Program-made: the position numbers and the translations under genes | Notes under the pieces: generated by a model | The model's input: the letters and a program-made list of their open reading frames with translations, nothing else | Databases searched by the model: none | Told to the model about the DNA's origin: nothing | Assembly (NCBI GenBank): GCA_973895155.1 | Contig: OZ316892.1 | Coordinates: 26,536,001-26,600,000 of the forward strand | DNA: 64,000 bases | Reading direction: 5' to 3' | Source of the DNA: Marsupella aquatica | Lineage: Eukaryota; Marchantiophyta | Shown here: one piece after another, positions 20,601 through 32,406 of the stretch | Layout of the letters: every line of letters starts with the position of its first letter | Position numbering within the stretch: the first letter of the stretch is position 1

Positions 20601-22761
20601 GCTTCAAGTGCACGACAACGAAAGGTTGACCTTGAGAAACACGACACTAGCACAATATGTGAAGCTTGAATACTTGATCCTGGATGGTGTCGAGATGACT
20701 GAAGGAAGAGTGGAACTCCCCGGGTCCTTGGTCTATTTGAAATGGAAGGGTGCATTATTTGAGACTTGCCCCGTGGATTTCAACGGCTTGGGAAATTTGG
20801 CTGTCCTTGATCTACAATTCTGCAAAGCCATGACACGTCTTCCTCCGAGCGTGGTGATAGCAAAGAAGCTGAAGTGGTTGGAGTTGGAAGGGTGCCAATC
20901 CCTCACAAAGCTGCCCGAAGGTCTGTATGAGTTTAGTGATCTCGAGTACTTGGGCCTGAGGATGACTGGCGTGAAAAAGCTATCCAGCAAGATTGGGCAG
21001 TTGAAGAAGCTGAGGTGGTTTCGAGCTGACCAGACACGTTTGGCACGAGTTCCTGACTCGGTAGGTCGCCTTAAGATGTTACAGACTCTGGATATCAGCA
21101 GGACGACTGTGACAGTCCTACCAGAGTCAATTGGTGATCTCAAGCACTTGACAAGTCTGGATGCCAGCAACACATTGTTGAGCTCATTGCCAGAGTCAAT
21201 TGGTGATCTCAAGCTCTTGAGAACTCTCGATGCCGGAAACACATTGTTGAGCTCGTTGCCGGAGACGATAGGTTGTCTCCGAAACTTGCACAAGTTATCC
21301 TTGGATCGTACGGGTATGACGAGCCTCCCGGAATCATTGGGGAATGTCGTTGGATTACAGGCGTTAAGCTTGAGGTCGACTCCCTTAGACACCCTACCGA
21401 ATTCTATTTGTTCGCTCCACTCTCTCAAATCTTTACTTTTGGATGACACACGATTAAGCACACTTCCGGATGCATTTGGAGAGCTTGAGAGCTTGAAAGA
21501 GTTGTACCTACAGGGCTCAAGGGTGAGGTCGTTGCCGGAGACATTCCACAAGCTCTCTAATTTGCGTCAATTACGATTGACACTCTCGACAATTTTGAAT
21601 GATGGAACACATTCATCAGGCTCAGGGACACACTCCACAATTTCACGCAGCCGCCAAGATTTGGGTTTTTCGGTCAAGTTCGGCATGCGCTACATTCGTA
21701 AAGACCGAATGGAAGAGATCCTTAGACTCGAAGAAGAAGAGCAGATACCAGCTATGGGCCCCGGTTTTCTCCCCCCTAGAATTCCGTTCCAGAGAGTTGT
21801 TTCCCTGGAAATTGTCGGCAACTATTGGAGCAAATCTCTGCTTCCAACTCTTTTTAATACATTGAGAACAATGAACAAACTAAGCGACTTGACTTTGGAG
21901 TTGTTCCATGAGGTAGAGGCACTCCCTTCTGAAATAGGAACGCTAACTCATTTGGGAATCCTTACAATTAGATCTTGTCAGAGACTGCGAGAGTTACCTG
22001 ATTCCTTGTGCTTGCTCAAGCGGCTGAGTACGCTAAGGTTAATTAACCTGCCGAGGCTGCGCAGACTCCCGGACGGTCTAGACTATGCCAAGGTCGGTTT
22101 TGCTTTGACTGTAGTAAATTGTGGAAGCGTGCAGAGCATGCCCAGGTCTTTTGGGCACGAGTCCCCTTTGATAAGAGATTCCTCTGCAGTGTGTGCCGAC
22201 GGATGTGGAAACTCCGACTCCAACCCCACTATGTATATTGATAGGTCGGAGGCCATTAAAATTGAGACCGACTCGTGGATGCTCCTGCGATGCCTGCTAG
22301 AATGTACGGGTCAAGGCTGCAGCTACAGCATTACTTTCCTCCTCAAGTGTGAGGAGATGGAGCTGGTGACGAAGATAGTGGACTGGGAAGAAGGGGAAGG
22401 GGAAAGGAGTGTGGACGGGATAGTGGACTGGGAAGACTGGTACGGGGAATGGAGTGTGGACGGAAAGGTGGCTACGACGGTGTTGAGGAAGCTGTGTTTC
22501 GAATGGCAAGCACGAGATGACGGGCTGCATGGAGGCTTCAGGCCCTCCACAATCTGGCCCCCTTTGAACCCCGGGTCAAAAACTAAAATATATTTACGGT
22601 GCTTAGAAGTGTATAGTCCACATGCAGTATGTAGGATCCACAATATTTTCCAAGTGAGAGTGCTGGACATGGACGAAGACGACCATGAAGGCAAAGAGGA
22701 AGACAGTGACATAGAAGATTCGGATGAAGACACAGAAGATGAAGACACAGGAGGACAGTGA
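17621..22761 (+). CDS. HNL-class immune receptor (alpha/beta-hydrolase - NB-ARC - LRR), 1,395 aa
   Basis: Five exons with phase-0 introns fit GT-AG: 17621-17731, 17908-18561, 18868-19023, 19348-20427, 20575-22761. Exons 1-3 encode an alpha/beta-hydrolase (IEIVLFHGLQ; nucleophile elbow VGHCLGG; GMFFYGTPHLGS; a late His in DANHSDLC). Exon 4 is the NB-ARC: P-loop GLSGIGKTT at residues 355-363, kinase-2 LIVLDN near 433, RNBS-B GSDSRLVVTTT, GLPL-type CGNFPLSLKILG near 512-523 and WMHELL (MHE instead of MHD) near 624-629. Exon 5 starts at residue 668 and holds about a dozen plant-type LRRs (LPESIGDLK), then a C-terminal domain and an acidic tail. The architecture is that of bryophyte HNLs, intracellular receptors that should bind ADP/ATP and trigger defence. 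The nucleophile Ser is Cys (Cys151, codon 18247-18249), so lipase/esterase activity is doubtful. The gene looks intact. Confidence 0.93.
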
Positions 22762-25291
22762 AGACGATTCGGACATCATTGAGTTGGCCCAAGACGTAGA
22801 GGACCAGCATAGGAACCAAAGTGACGATGAGGAGATAATTGAATGATAGGCCAAATGCTTGGTACAGGTCTGAGGCTTCTCCTTCCCTCTCGTGTGAGCA
22901 GACACTGCCTCCAGCACCACTCTTCTCCATTGGCAATGACTGGTGTAGCCACATTGCTCAACTCAAATTCGGGTGTGTAACTTGAGAAATATTCAGTGTC
23001 AGGTACGTTATTCCCGACATGTTCAAAGCGGTTGGAGGGGTCATTCTTGTAACATTGAGATTGTAGTTGAAGTGATTTGTGCTATAGTTATTCCTTTATG
23101 AGGCACTTGGCATTCTCTCTCTGCTACAATGGCAATATCACACTGTAGTCATGCCCTGTTAAAGAGTGGCTCCAGCTCCTGCTCCTGGCTCCTGCAGCTA
23201 AAGTTGGATGCATTTCTGGATGACGATCTAATCTTGTTGCTTTGGAATTTTGCAAAATGAGACATTGGTAATGGGCGAAAGCAGAAAAGCACCATTGTTC
23301 TAATAGAATGACAGAATGACCGCAAGTTCTATGACAATTTCATTCGACAATCCAACACGGTCTCCCTCCAGAAGAGCTAAAAGACACTCTTAAGACCTCA
23401 TCAGTTTATAAAGCACATAAACTTTTACCGAAAATGTAACCAAATTTGCAAGAGGGAGGAGTTCAGTCCAGGCAAGACATTCCAAAATGTGACTTCCATG
23501 GACAACTAACAAATCGTTGCGGGAGCCCTCGTCGACAATCACTTTGAGTACGACTGCTACAAACAAGGGTAGCATCTGGACAAAGAAGAGTATAGGTCCA
23601 TGTTGTCCAAAAACAGTAAATGGATACATTGTTTGAGCTAAAGTAAGTGGAATCTTTAATTCAGCATCTACCGAATTGTTAGGGCCTCACATTCTGAGAC
23701 ACCTGGCCGATGTCTGTTCGGGAGCTTTGGAATTGTCTCCATCGTCTTCCTCTTCGTTGTCATCATCCTCTTCATCTTGTTCCTCATCATCTCTTCATTG
23801 TCATCATCGAGGTCAGCATGCCGTCTCGTTCTGGAACTTCTACTCAGGTATTCCATCTAATTGCATTCAGTTCGGCAACAGCAAACATATCGTGAGTAAA
23901 CATATTGTTAGTAATGTAGTTCATACCGGATGCTCAAAAAACTTTGAGGAGCTCTTCAACGAGCTTAGGAGTCACTCCAGGTCCAACAAAGAAAATGGAG
24001 AGCAGGAGTTATTTTTAGGAGCACAAGTCTAACAGCACTCTAAGAAAGACAAAAGGAGAGCAGCGGCTAGGAGCACGAGTCGAACAGTCGGTGTAAGAAA
24101 ACAAAGAATACATAACAGCGAGGACAAGTCCGACCGCGAGATTAACACGGCAGCACAGGGAGGCCACAACGATGATGCCTGTAACAAAGCAATTGCAAAG
24201 CAGACCTCAACCTAAGCCCTATAGTGCACATAGAAGATTCAGGGGACATCGAAAGGTTGAGCAACACATACATTTTGATGAAGCAACTAGTGTAGAAACA
24301 TATCTTCAAGAAAGTCGTCTGCTTCATTGTAGAAGAGGAGGTCCATGGGGAGTCGATCCATATGCATTAACTCTGACTGACACATTGCCATATCTATGAT
24401 TTCCCTGACCACTACTGTCAGCAACGTTTGCATTCAAAACAGGAATATATGCCATGTTAATTTATCAGTTTGAATTCAAAACCAACAAAACATCTCGTGT
24501 TGATTTATCTGAGTCAGACATCTACACTGAAGTGGTTTGGTTGGGCACATCCAACAAGTGGTTCTGTAAAGTGCCTCTAATATGCCATGTTAATTACCTG
24601 AGTCGACAGCTACACTGAAGTCGTTTGGTTGGGAATATCCAAGTCATTAAAATTCAGAGATGTTTTGTGTCTTGGCGTCGGGATATAACCTTCGGATAAC
24701 TAATTCTCATCCCATAAGCTTTCACCCACTATGCTGACCTCGCACTGCTTTTCCGCCTGGGAGGATGATTATGGTCATCGATCCTCGTCAGATTCAGTCA
24801 CCCTAAACCTTGCCCTGAGGCAACACATCTTCAACTATAACATCCGGAGAACGTGCACGATGCACTTGAATTCAAGAGCATTATAAAGCATTGAAGATAG
24901 AGAGGATTTTCTTGCAAATCACATCCAGCGGACAAACAGACGCAAAGGTGTGAAACTTCTTCGCATAACCAGATCATTTGTACAGCTTTGAAGGAACGAA
25001 AGGGACTGTTCTGTTTCTAAGTAATCTGCGGTACACTGAACAGGGGGAATTACTATTACAATTTAGATGCGAGACACATGTGGTGACCCACGACGGCGGC
25101 ACAGAATGCTGACGCTGTCCCTGCCTTTCTCTACGACGCAGAAGTCCTGCACATTAGGTTCAGAAATTTTGACCATTAGAAACAGGAAACTGTGCCTGAA
25201 GACGACTAAAGAATGGATGAATGCAGGAGACTAGCTAGACAGCAGACCGAAATACACAGTAAGTCCACAAGAAAATGGGAGAGGTTTACAT
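22762..25291. other. intergenic, no confident gene
   Basis: The first part is probably the receptor 3' region. A serine-rich/acidic low-complexity segment lies at 23740-23830 (TCATCATC tracts), and a 75-codon plus-strand frame (24172-24399) resembles no known protein. Two related segments near 24450-24560 and 24590-24650 share GCCATGTTAATT, GAGTC and CTACACTGAAGT, a degenerate duplication of roughly 130 bp. The last part probably includes the NdhS 3' untranslated region. Confidence 0.4.
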
Positions 25292-26550
25292 TTAAGGAGG
25301 TGGAACCGGCGTTTGCTGCTGCAGTAACACTGCTGACTTCGGATTCACCATAGGAGGGCCCTGTGCAGTGCGCTCCAATTCAAGCAACTTGAAGGTGACA
25401 AGCTTATCCCAATTCCCTCCCTCGAAAAGAACTCCAGCCCTACCATCCGTGACTCTCTGCACAATTCCTGAATACATATAGTAGGGATTCCGGGGCTCTT
25501 TCACAATAACGGTCATCCCAGGCATCAGCAAGGGTGGAATGATGGTCTTGGGCTTCGCTCCTGCTGTCCCTCCAAATACCTTAAGCAAAATCTCAAGCTC
25601 TTGGTCAGCCTTGCTCTCCTTCTCCTTCTTGGCCGGCGGTGGGTAATCCTGCAGGAACTTTCCCAACCCTTTCTCCCCCCCTGGAAACCCTCCCACTAGC
25701 CCAGACAACTCCTTTTCAAATCCATCGATGCCCGAGATTTCCACCCTGCCGTCCGCACTGCCGTCGCCCTTCTTCTTCTTACCACTCCCTTCTGGCTCGG
25801 AGAACAACTTCTTCATTCCTTCCTCCGTGTTTGTTGATTTCTCTCCCCCTTTCAGCCCTCTCCCTCCCAACACCTCCCAGAAATTGAAGCCCGCCGCTTT
25901 CACACACATTCCTCTGCAGGACGACCCCTTGTTCCCAATTCCACTCCTCCCTCTAGCTCCTTCTTCGTCTGACTTGCCACCCAATGCGCTTCTGCTCCTT
26001 CTGCATCCCCAGAATTCACTTCTCCCTGCTGTTTCTCCAGCATAGCTGCTGCTTCTGCTACCGCAGGAAGCTGAAGCAGAGGAGGAAGTCTGAGCAGAAG
26101 TTAGAGATTGGCATTGTAATTCAAAAGGAGCGCCTGCACAAACCACCATTGCTGCAACAATTCTGCGCACTATACTAAATGAAGCTTGGCCCATAAAACT
26201 GTACACCCATTCCGTCCACCCTTGCAAGTATATCATCCCAATTGCTATGACCTACGGATCAAATTATGGAGAAAGTTTGCCGTGCAATAGGTTGCCAGTC
26301 TACAATTAACGCTCATAAAAAGAAAGACACCCAGACATTGGCAACCTAGGGATTACAAAGTTCTAAATTCGCAGGAAATGGACAAGTGCAGGAAACACAC
26401 GAGGGTGGGAGAAAACCTACGGAATCGGAGTTGAGAAGCTGAGCAAGTGACATTTGAAGCTCGGAGAAGAGAAGAATTGCAAGCTAGTGATGAATCTAAT
26501 GTCCTCTGCCCATGAATTCCAGCTCCCACCGCAGCGCTTACGGCTTCCAT
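25292..26550 (-). CDS. ndhS: chloroplast NDH complex subunit S (CRR31/NdhS)
   Basis: Two exons on the minus strand, 26550-26421 and 26133-25292, join in phase 1 through GTAGGT and GTGCAG sites and give 323 aa. Residues 1 to about 110 are Ser/Ala/Arg-rich and look like a chloroplast transit peptide plus linker. The conserved core begins with [17 protein letters not shown], then [16 protein letters not shown] (about 189-204). The C-terminal SH3-like domain (about 245-300) reads [30 protein letters not shown] and [11 protein letters not shown]. This matches, from memory, CRR31/NdhS of land plants, the ferredoxin-binding subunit of the chloroplast NADH dehydrogenase-like complex that drives cyclic electron flow around photosystem I. 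It is longer than the angiosperm protein (about 250 aa), mainly in low-complexity linkers. The C-terminal tail is Gln/Pro-rich. Confidence 0.88.
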
Positions 26551-26712
26551 GATTCCTTCACCTCCGAGCTCCCCTCCAAGAGTGGGCAAGGCAGTCGAAA
26601 GGCTGCACTAGAGGTACACGATCATGTACGTATCAGGGGTATCACTGAACGTATGTGGAGGTGTCTTGTGCCGACGGATACGGAAGCCAATACCCTGTAC
26701 CAGTTTTTTATT

Positions 26713-27181
26713 ACCCTGTCTCCCAAACTAACCATTTTACTAATGTGTCCCCAAACAAAATTAATTATTAATCTTTCCTTGATTTTGTATCAGGGTTAAT
26801 ATTAACTCTTATTTGGGTTCTGGTTGCCATATGGCAAGTCACTACTGGCTAGCCTTAACCGGTTGCCACCCCCCTCAGCCCCCCTTTCCCATTGCAAGGC
26901 ACAGTAAAAGTCCTGGGAGGGGCAAAAATACGTCAATATTTGCTCGACATTCCCCTTACAAAAACCTGACACTTTCTACCCTCTTTTTTACTCAGGAAAA
27001 TACAGCAGGGAAGGGGCAGGGGGGCCGAAGGGGGTCACAGCGGGTTAAGGCTAGCCAGTAGCAACTGCCACATGGCAATGGGAAACCATATACAAGGTAA
27101 TACTCACCCAAATACAAAATGGGGGCGGGTTGATAATTTGGGGGGGCACATTAGTAATATTGGGTAGTTTGAGGGACAGGT
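26713..27181. mobile_element. 469-bp foldback-type element (long inverted arms)
   Basis: The outer left sequence ACCCTGTCTCCCAAACTA pairs with the right sequence TAGTTTGAGGGACAGGT. The inner left TTGCCATATGGCAAGTCAC and GGCTAGCCTTAACC pair with GGTTAAGGCTAGCC and GCCACATGGCAA. The arms of roughly 180 bp flank a C-rich spacer (26865-27025). No coding sequence is present and no target duplication could be fixed. It lies just upstream of ndhS, on the far side from its coding region. Confidence 0.7.
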
Positions 27182-27439
27182 GAACCTAGCATAAGCGCAG
27201 AGTGGGTAAGTTAGTAGTGGGTAAGTTAGTTTTCTTGTGGTTAAGGGGCTGTCTTGCAGGCAGGCAGCCTTTCCTTTAATCCTATACTTAATGGATGGTA
27301 TCATATGAATTTATGAAGATTTCATGCCTGAACCTCCTCCTGAGACCTGACAGCAGTGTTTTTTTGGAAATCAAGGGCAAGTGCCCTATCAACCTTGCAG
27401 GACTAATTATTGGGTTACTAATTGTTGGGTTGTCCAACC

Positions 27440-27870
27440 ATGCACATGCCAAAGTGCATAAATGATATCCCATGCACTTATAACATACCTGGATAAGTGC
27501 AGGTACTGTACATGGGCCTGGGCTTTGACACACACTCCTCAGCTCTGATATTGCATGATTCAACTGGATAAGTGCACAAATCACTTTATGTAATTGTTTA
27601 GTGCACTTATCTATAAATGCTTCTTATGTATGCATTAGAGTAACAAATAAATACATGTGTACACTTTTAGATGGGAATGCACTTATCTAATTATGGTTTA
27701 CTTTCGTATTAGTAGTTTAGGGAGGGCTTACCTACACGTATGCAAACTGCGTTTCTTGGTGTACCTCGCAGAAGAAATTGTTGTAATATTAAGGAACTAC
27801 ATGGCCAACATGCACTTAACAATAGAATGCACTTATACACTTGCACTTATGCATGGTTGGTGCAGGTCAT
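27440..27870. repeat. clustered TGCACTTAT / ATAAGTGCA motifs
   Basis: At least eight copies of TGCACTTAT or its complement, often as GATAAGTGCA or TGCACTTATCTA, fall within 430 bp on both strands. The spacing is irregular. Clusters like this recall transposon subterminal motifs; no terminus was identified. The Tha4 gene begins about 380 bp downstream. Confidence 0.5.
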
Positions 27871-28250
27871 GAGGTGGAAGCAGATTGCAAAGACATCCAT
27901 TTCACCAGTGGGCTTAGATCAGCTTCGCCCAATCGAATGAGGGCATCTGTCCACACCCGACAGGAGGATACCTTCGAGAAAGATAGACCCAAAAACATTA
28001 AAACAAGCACAAGAAGAAGAAGAGGATAAAAGGAGATTGAGACAAAACTCCCCTTTTCGCAAGAGCAGAATCGCAAAGCAATATCGAAAGCAAGTCGAAA
28101 GCAAAATCGAAAAACGAGCTGCAGCAGAGCAGCTCGTAAAGCGCTCGAACAGAATCGGAAGGAGAGGAAAGAGCGCAAATCGGTGAGGTCAGTTCAGCAG
28201 CAAGGGATTTGTGGAATAGGCTGAAGGAGAGGAGAGAAGTGGAGAGGAGA

Positions 28251-29800
28251 ATGGCAGCTATGACGTCAATTGTGGGCGTTCAGCTGGGATTGGCCAGCAG
28301 CAGGGCAATGGTGAATGGCGCTGCGGTTTCGACGAAGAGGGTTACTGCTGGGGCGTCGGGACAGACGGCCTCGCTTTGTGCGGTGCCTGCCCCCAGGTAT
28401 TGTTGCTCGGAGTTTCATGGCTCAGGTTTGCTTCTTTGCTTCTTTGCTTCTTATTTTTATTCCTGTGTTTGTTTTCCTTTCTTGCTTGTGGGTGTGTCCA
28501 ATTCTTTCGTGGCTGCTGGTCGTTTTTTGTTGCTGTCATGTCCATTTTATGTGGAAATTATTGCGTCTATTATTTTGATTTCCTGCAGCCATGAGAACCA
28601 ATTCGTTTTATTTCCGTCGTTCGTCAATAGTTCAGTCATTCCTCCTGTCTTCGCCTGCTCCATCTGTGCATGTTCTTCCTTTACATGCGTGAGTGTCATT
28701 TCCGTGCTACCGTCAATGGCTACTGGAGTGGGTTTGTAGTCGTCATGGATTTGTCAAACAGGTCGCCGTCGTCATGGAGTTTTTAAACAGCAGAGTCGTG
28801 CGGTCGCTGTTGCAGGTGTTCATGCTTCGAGCTCCAGTGTGGTGTTCAGTCTGGAGAGATCACTCGTTAAGGGGCAAGCTACGTGGTCACAGAGAAGACC
28901 AACAAGGGGTGAAGGCCTCGTGGTGCGAGGGCTTTTTGGTTTAGGTGTGCCTGAGCTGGCTGTCATTGCTGGTGTTGCTGCCATCCTGTTCGGTCCCAAG
29001 CAGCTGCCAGAGATTGGGAAGAGCCTGGGGAAGACTGTGAAAAGCTTTCAACAGGTGAAAACTCGGAACTCGTTCTCCTCGATTATTTTCGTATTGTGAT
29101 CCCAGGGTTAGGGGTTTTCGAAAGGTGGAATGCATGACTGAATTTCAAAGTCAAGCCTCTTATCGCAGCACGGCTATTTGACCTCCAATCCTCTTTCTCA
29201 ATTTAAGTACTTCAATTCTTCTGCAAGGGGAAGGGACACAAGCTGGATTCTACTTGACCAATCAGCACGATCTGAGATACTAAGGGACAACTAAACCCTG
29301 TTTTATAGAACGATTCTTGAACCCCTGAATTGATCGTAGAAGGGGATGAGTTAGGGGAGAAGGCCGTCAAAATTTACCACACTATTTAGTTTCCAGATAA
29401 CGTAGTAGGTCGGACTCGGTTGTTCACAAGTAAATCCGGAGAGTCTGGGTTTTGGATGTTGATCTTCTACTGACTTCGAAGCTCGTCATTATGTATTACT
29501 GGGATTTGCGAGGAAGAAAGGAGGAAAAGTAGGGAAGAGGGGTGCTGAAGTTCTCCATACAGCTGGCGATCTACGTGTTACCGAAGGTTGAATTCCTATA
29601 AACTTGAAATCTACTTATTATGAAATTGGTTTGGATTCGTGCAGGCTGCCAAGGAGTTCGAATCAGAAGTGAAAACTGGAGCTAGCGAGGCGACAACGGA
29701 GGCAGCAAAGACTGAGACCCCACCCACCCCTACATCTGCCCCTCCACCTCCACCTCCCCCGACGACTGCATCTACATCTTCGGAGAAAGAGAATCTGTAA
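28251..29800 (+). CDS. THA4: thylakoid Tat translocase subunit Tha4 (TatA type)
   Basis: The start is ATG 28251. Exon 1 (28251-28396) encodes an Ala/Ser/Arg-rich chloroplast transit peptide. Exon 2 ends at 29054 and exon 3 is 29645-29800. With exon 2 starting at 28796 the frame closes at 186 aa, but other acceptors around 28760-28820 are possible, so that junction is uncertain. The mature core is unmistakable: LFGLGVPELAVIAGVAAILF (one membrane span with the conserved Glu), the FGPKQLPEIG hinge, then the amphipathic helix GKSLGKTVKSFQQAAKEFE. The tail is Thr/Pro-rich with a proline run and a charged end, usual for Tha4. Tha4 assembles on the cpTatC-Hcf106 receptor in response to the proton-motive force and allows folded proteins into the thylakoid lumen. 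The gene seems complete and functional. Confidence 0.93.
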
Positions 29801-30581
29801 CATTCCTGCTCGCTCTGATACATTATAACATGAAATTTCAAAATGGCCACATCAGAAGTTTAGCTGAGGTTCCAAGTTTTGTGTAAAGGGTGCATCGATG
29901 TTTGTGAATTAAGAAGTTAGAGATCAAGCGTCCTTACTGAGAGTTTTCAACAGCGGGGCCATGTATTTGTCTGGTTGTCCAACAAGCTGTCCCTCCATTG
30001 GACTCCAATTGTTTTTGTGTTGGTTGGCTGGATAATTCAAAGTGGAGAACCTACTGGTTCACGAGATATCCGACTCCTTCTCAGCAATTGCACTTTGATG
30101 TCATTTCAGCTACACTCTTTGCAGTATTTAGGCTCACATACACTAATTTAGTGTGGCTCAAATTATTTTGGAAGCGACGGTAAACAGTGTGTGTGTGATT
30201 CTAATTACCATCACTCATCAAATGCTCTCACTTTCATCGAATAGTAACGGAGTTACACTGTTCAATGAAAGTCAGTCATATTGGCTCGCTGGAAAGCGTT
30301 TCAACAGTCGACAGATTTTTTTGTGTGACAAGAGATAGTTTGAATAGATTCTCTTGCTGGATGCTATAGGGAACATCAAAAGTTTGACTGAAATTGATTT
30401 ATACAAATTGGTAGGATTGACCCTATGAAATACAGTAACGCATGCAAGGATTTCGTTCACTTGACATTCTATGGAATATTTCATGTAAAACCTGTATTTT
30501 CAATCACATCAAGTCTTCATAGTGAATAACTCCAAGTGCTTCCACAAGCGTCATTCTTGAAACACAAGGACCACAATCAGC

Positions 30582-30790
30582 TTAATCTCTAGCAACCTGC
30601 CCCATACGCCTCATCCTTGCTAGATGGTGGACAGCCCTGATAGAATCAAGCTTAATCTCTAGCAACCTGTGCCCTACACCTTATCCTTGCTAGATGGCTT
30701 CCAACCCTGCTAGAATCAAGCTTAATCTCTAGCAACCCTACGTTGTGCCCTACGCCTCATCCTTGCTAGATGGCACAGAACCCTGATGGA
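30582..30790. repeat. three tandem units of about 68 bp
   Basis: The string CTTAATCTCTAGCAACC ... CATCCTTGCTAGATGG ... CCCTG is repeated three times in direct orientation with small indels. Confidence 0.8.
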
Positions 30791-30900
30791 ATGGCTGCTC
30801 TGGTTCGTCATTTGGTTCACCATCATCTAGAGTTGGTCTACTGCCAAAGAATTTACTCCTTCTAAATTAGTATGTTGTTTTCCAGGTTAGTAAACTTCAG

Positions 30901-31285
30901 GGTGGCAGTAAATAGTGTCACTTGTCAAAAGTATTAGGCCCAAGCGATAATTAGTGTGTATGTGACACTACTTCCGAGCAAGACTAATTATTTTCGAGTA
31001 AGACTAAATAAAAGGGGACTGCCAATGCGGGTGGCAGTAAATGGTGTCACTTGTCAAAAGTATTAGGCCCAAGCAACAATTTCGTGTATTGACAGTACTT
31101 CTGAGCAAGACTAATTATTTCCTAGTAAGACTAAATAAAGGGGACTGCCAATGCGGGTGGCAGTAAATAGTGTCACTTGTCAAAAGTATTAGGCCCAAGC
31201 AACAATTTCGTGTATTGACACTACTTCCGAGCAAGACTAATTATTTCATAGTAAGACTAAATAAAGGGGACTGCCAATGCACAAT
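30901..31285. repeat. three tandem units of about 127 bp
   Basis: Each unit begins GTGGCAGTAAATAGTGTCAC and ends GGGGACTGCCAATGCGG; starts lie at about 30902, 31031 and 31157. Copies 2 and 3 are nearly identical. Confidence 0.85.
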
Positions 31286-31399
31286 AATTAAGTACTTATG
31301 GACCATCTATGCATAGTACCATCCACGCATAGGAAGACATCCATATAGAAAATACTCCTCTCCATGCCTAGACATCCATGTCAAGTACCCCCATGATAA

Positions 31400-31930
31400 T
31401 CTATGCCATACTAGGAGTTTAATTGATGACAAATATTACATAATGTAATAAAAAAACATAAAAAAGTAGTGAAAAAGAGGGGATACGGGGAGGGGCGGGG
31501 GGTTAAAAGTAATCAAAAAAGGAAAAATACAAAGACAAAAGTCATTCTTACCTAGTGGTACTTTGTGGTTGCTGTCGCATATTTTTTGCATCATGACATC
31601 TTTTACTAGATAGCATTTTTTGCAAAATGAGATTTTTTAAACAAAAAACTCTTTTACGCGATGATATATTTTGCACTATGATATTTCTTTCAAGAACATC
31701 TTTAGTATAACGTCATCTATTATGCATTAACATATTTAGCCAAACGATATCTTGTATTACTTAAACATCTTTTGTGCAACGATCTCATTGACTTAACGAC
31801 ATCTTTTAAGCAACAACATATTTTCTTTAGTTACATTTTTTACACAACATCTTTTAGTTAACTACATTTAATGCAAGAACATCTTTTACTTGAGAGAGTG
31901 AACAAGAACATATTTTATTTATAGACAATT
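31400..31930. repeat. ACATCTTTT-rich repeat, copy 1
   Basis: AT-rich sequence is built of degenerate ACATCTTTT / GATATTTT units. It is matched over several hundred bases, in the same orientation, by 38880-39300 (shared TTTGCATCATGACATCTTTT and TCATCTATTATGCATT). It is a dispersed repeat family without coding capacity. Confidence 0.65.
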
Positions 31931-32374
31931 TTATTCCAACAATTGCACCTCTGAGCTGTATTGGGTTTAAATAAGAGTGAGAACGTTGCAAAGCAACATG
32001 CGTAGCTTTACCAAGGCAGAAATAAGGTGAGCTCCGAACGATTCTGAGTTGTGGGATTGGTCTTCAACAGACAATGGAATGACGCAGACTGAAACACCAA
32101 ACGCCCTGAAACGTATTCTGATGGGCTAAATCGATATGCATTTTAGTCCTACTCAAAAAACGGGGACGGGAACAATCTAAGAATCGCTCAAAAGTCCTGT
32201 CACTTTTCTTCTACTCACGAGGAATCGCGTGTCTCAGTGTTAGACCAACCTGCTTGTGACCTATTTGATTTTTGTGATTCCTATTTTGTGGAAGCTGTTC
32301 TGCTGTACTGATCAAAGCGGGAGAGAAGATGTTCTGTTCTTTGAGGTTACCTTTTCACAGCTCTTCTGACCAAA

Positions 32375-32406
32375 TTTAGGGTTTAGGGTTTAGGGTTTAG
32401 GGTTTA
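32375..32406 (+). promoter_or_regulatory. interstitial telomere-type repeat / telo-box
   Basis: There are four perfect copies of TTTAGGG plus a partial fifth. Short tracts of the plant telomere repeat (telo-box, AAACCCTA on the other strand) are common in promoters and leaders of plant translation and ribosome-biogenesis genes. This one lies about 800 bp upstream of the PDCD2-like start codon, where a spliced 5' leader could begin. A regulatory role is inference; it could also be a relic of telomeric repair. Confidence 0.65.

Larger units (their letters stand above)
29801..32374. other. repeat-rich intergenic region, no gene
   Basis: It holds the Tha4 3' region (to about 30300), then three successive repeat blocks (30582-30790, 30901-31285 and 31400-31930) and about 400 bp of unremarkable sequence before the telomere-type repeat. 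No open frame looks like a gene. Confidence 0.5.

Noticed and set aside
20733-21551. 272-codon minus-strand open frame.
   Set aside because: It is antisense to the HNL leucine-rich repeats and follows their periodicity; a shadow of the LRR codons.
24172-24399. 75-codon plus-strand frame with ATG start (QPKPYSAHRRFRGHRKVEQ).
   Set aside because: It is isolated and has no recognisable family. It could be a small gene, but nothing in the sequence supports it beyond being open.
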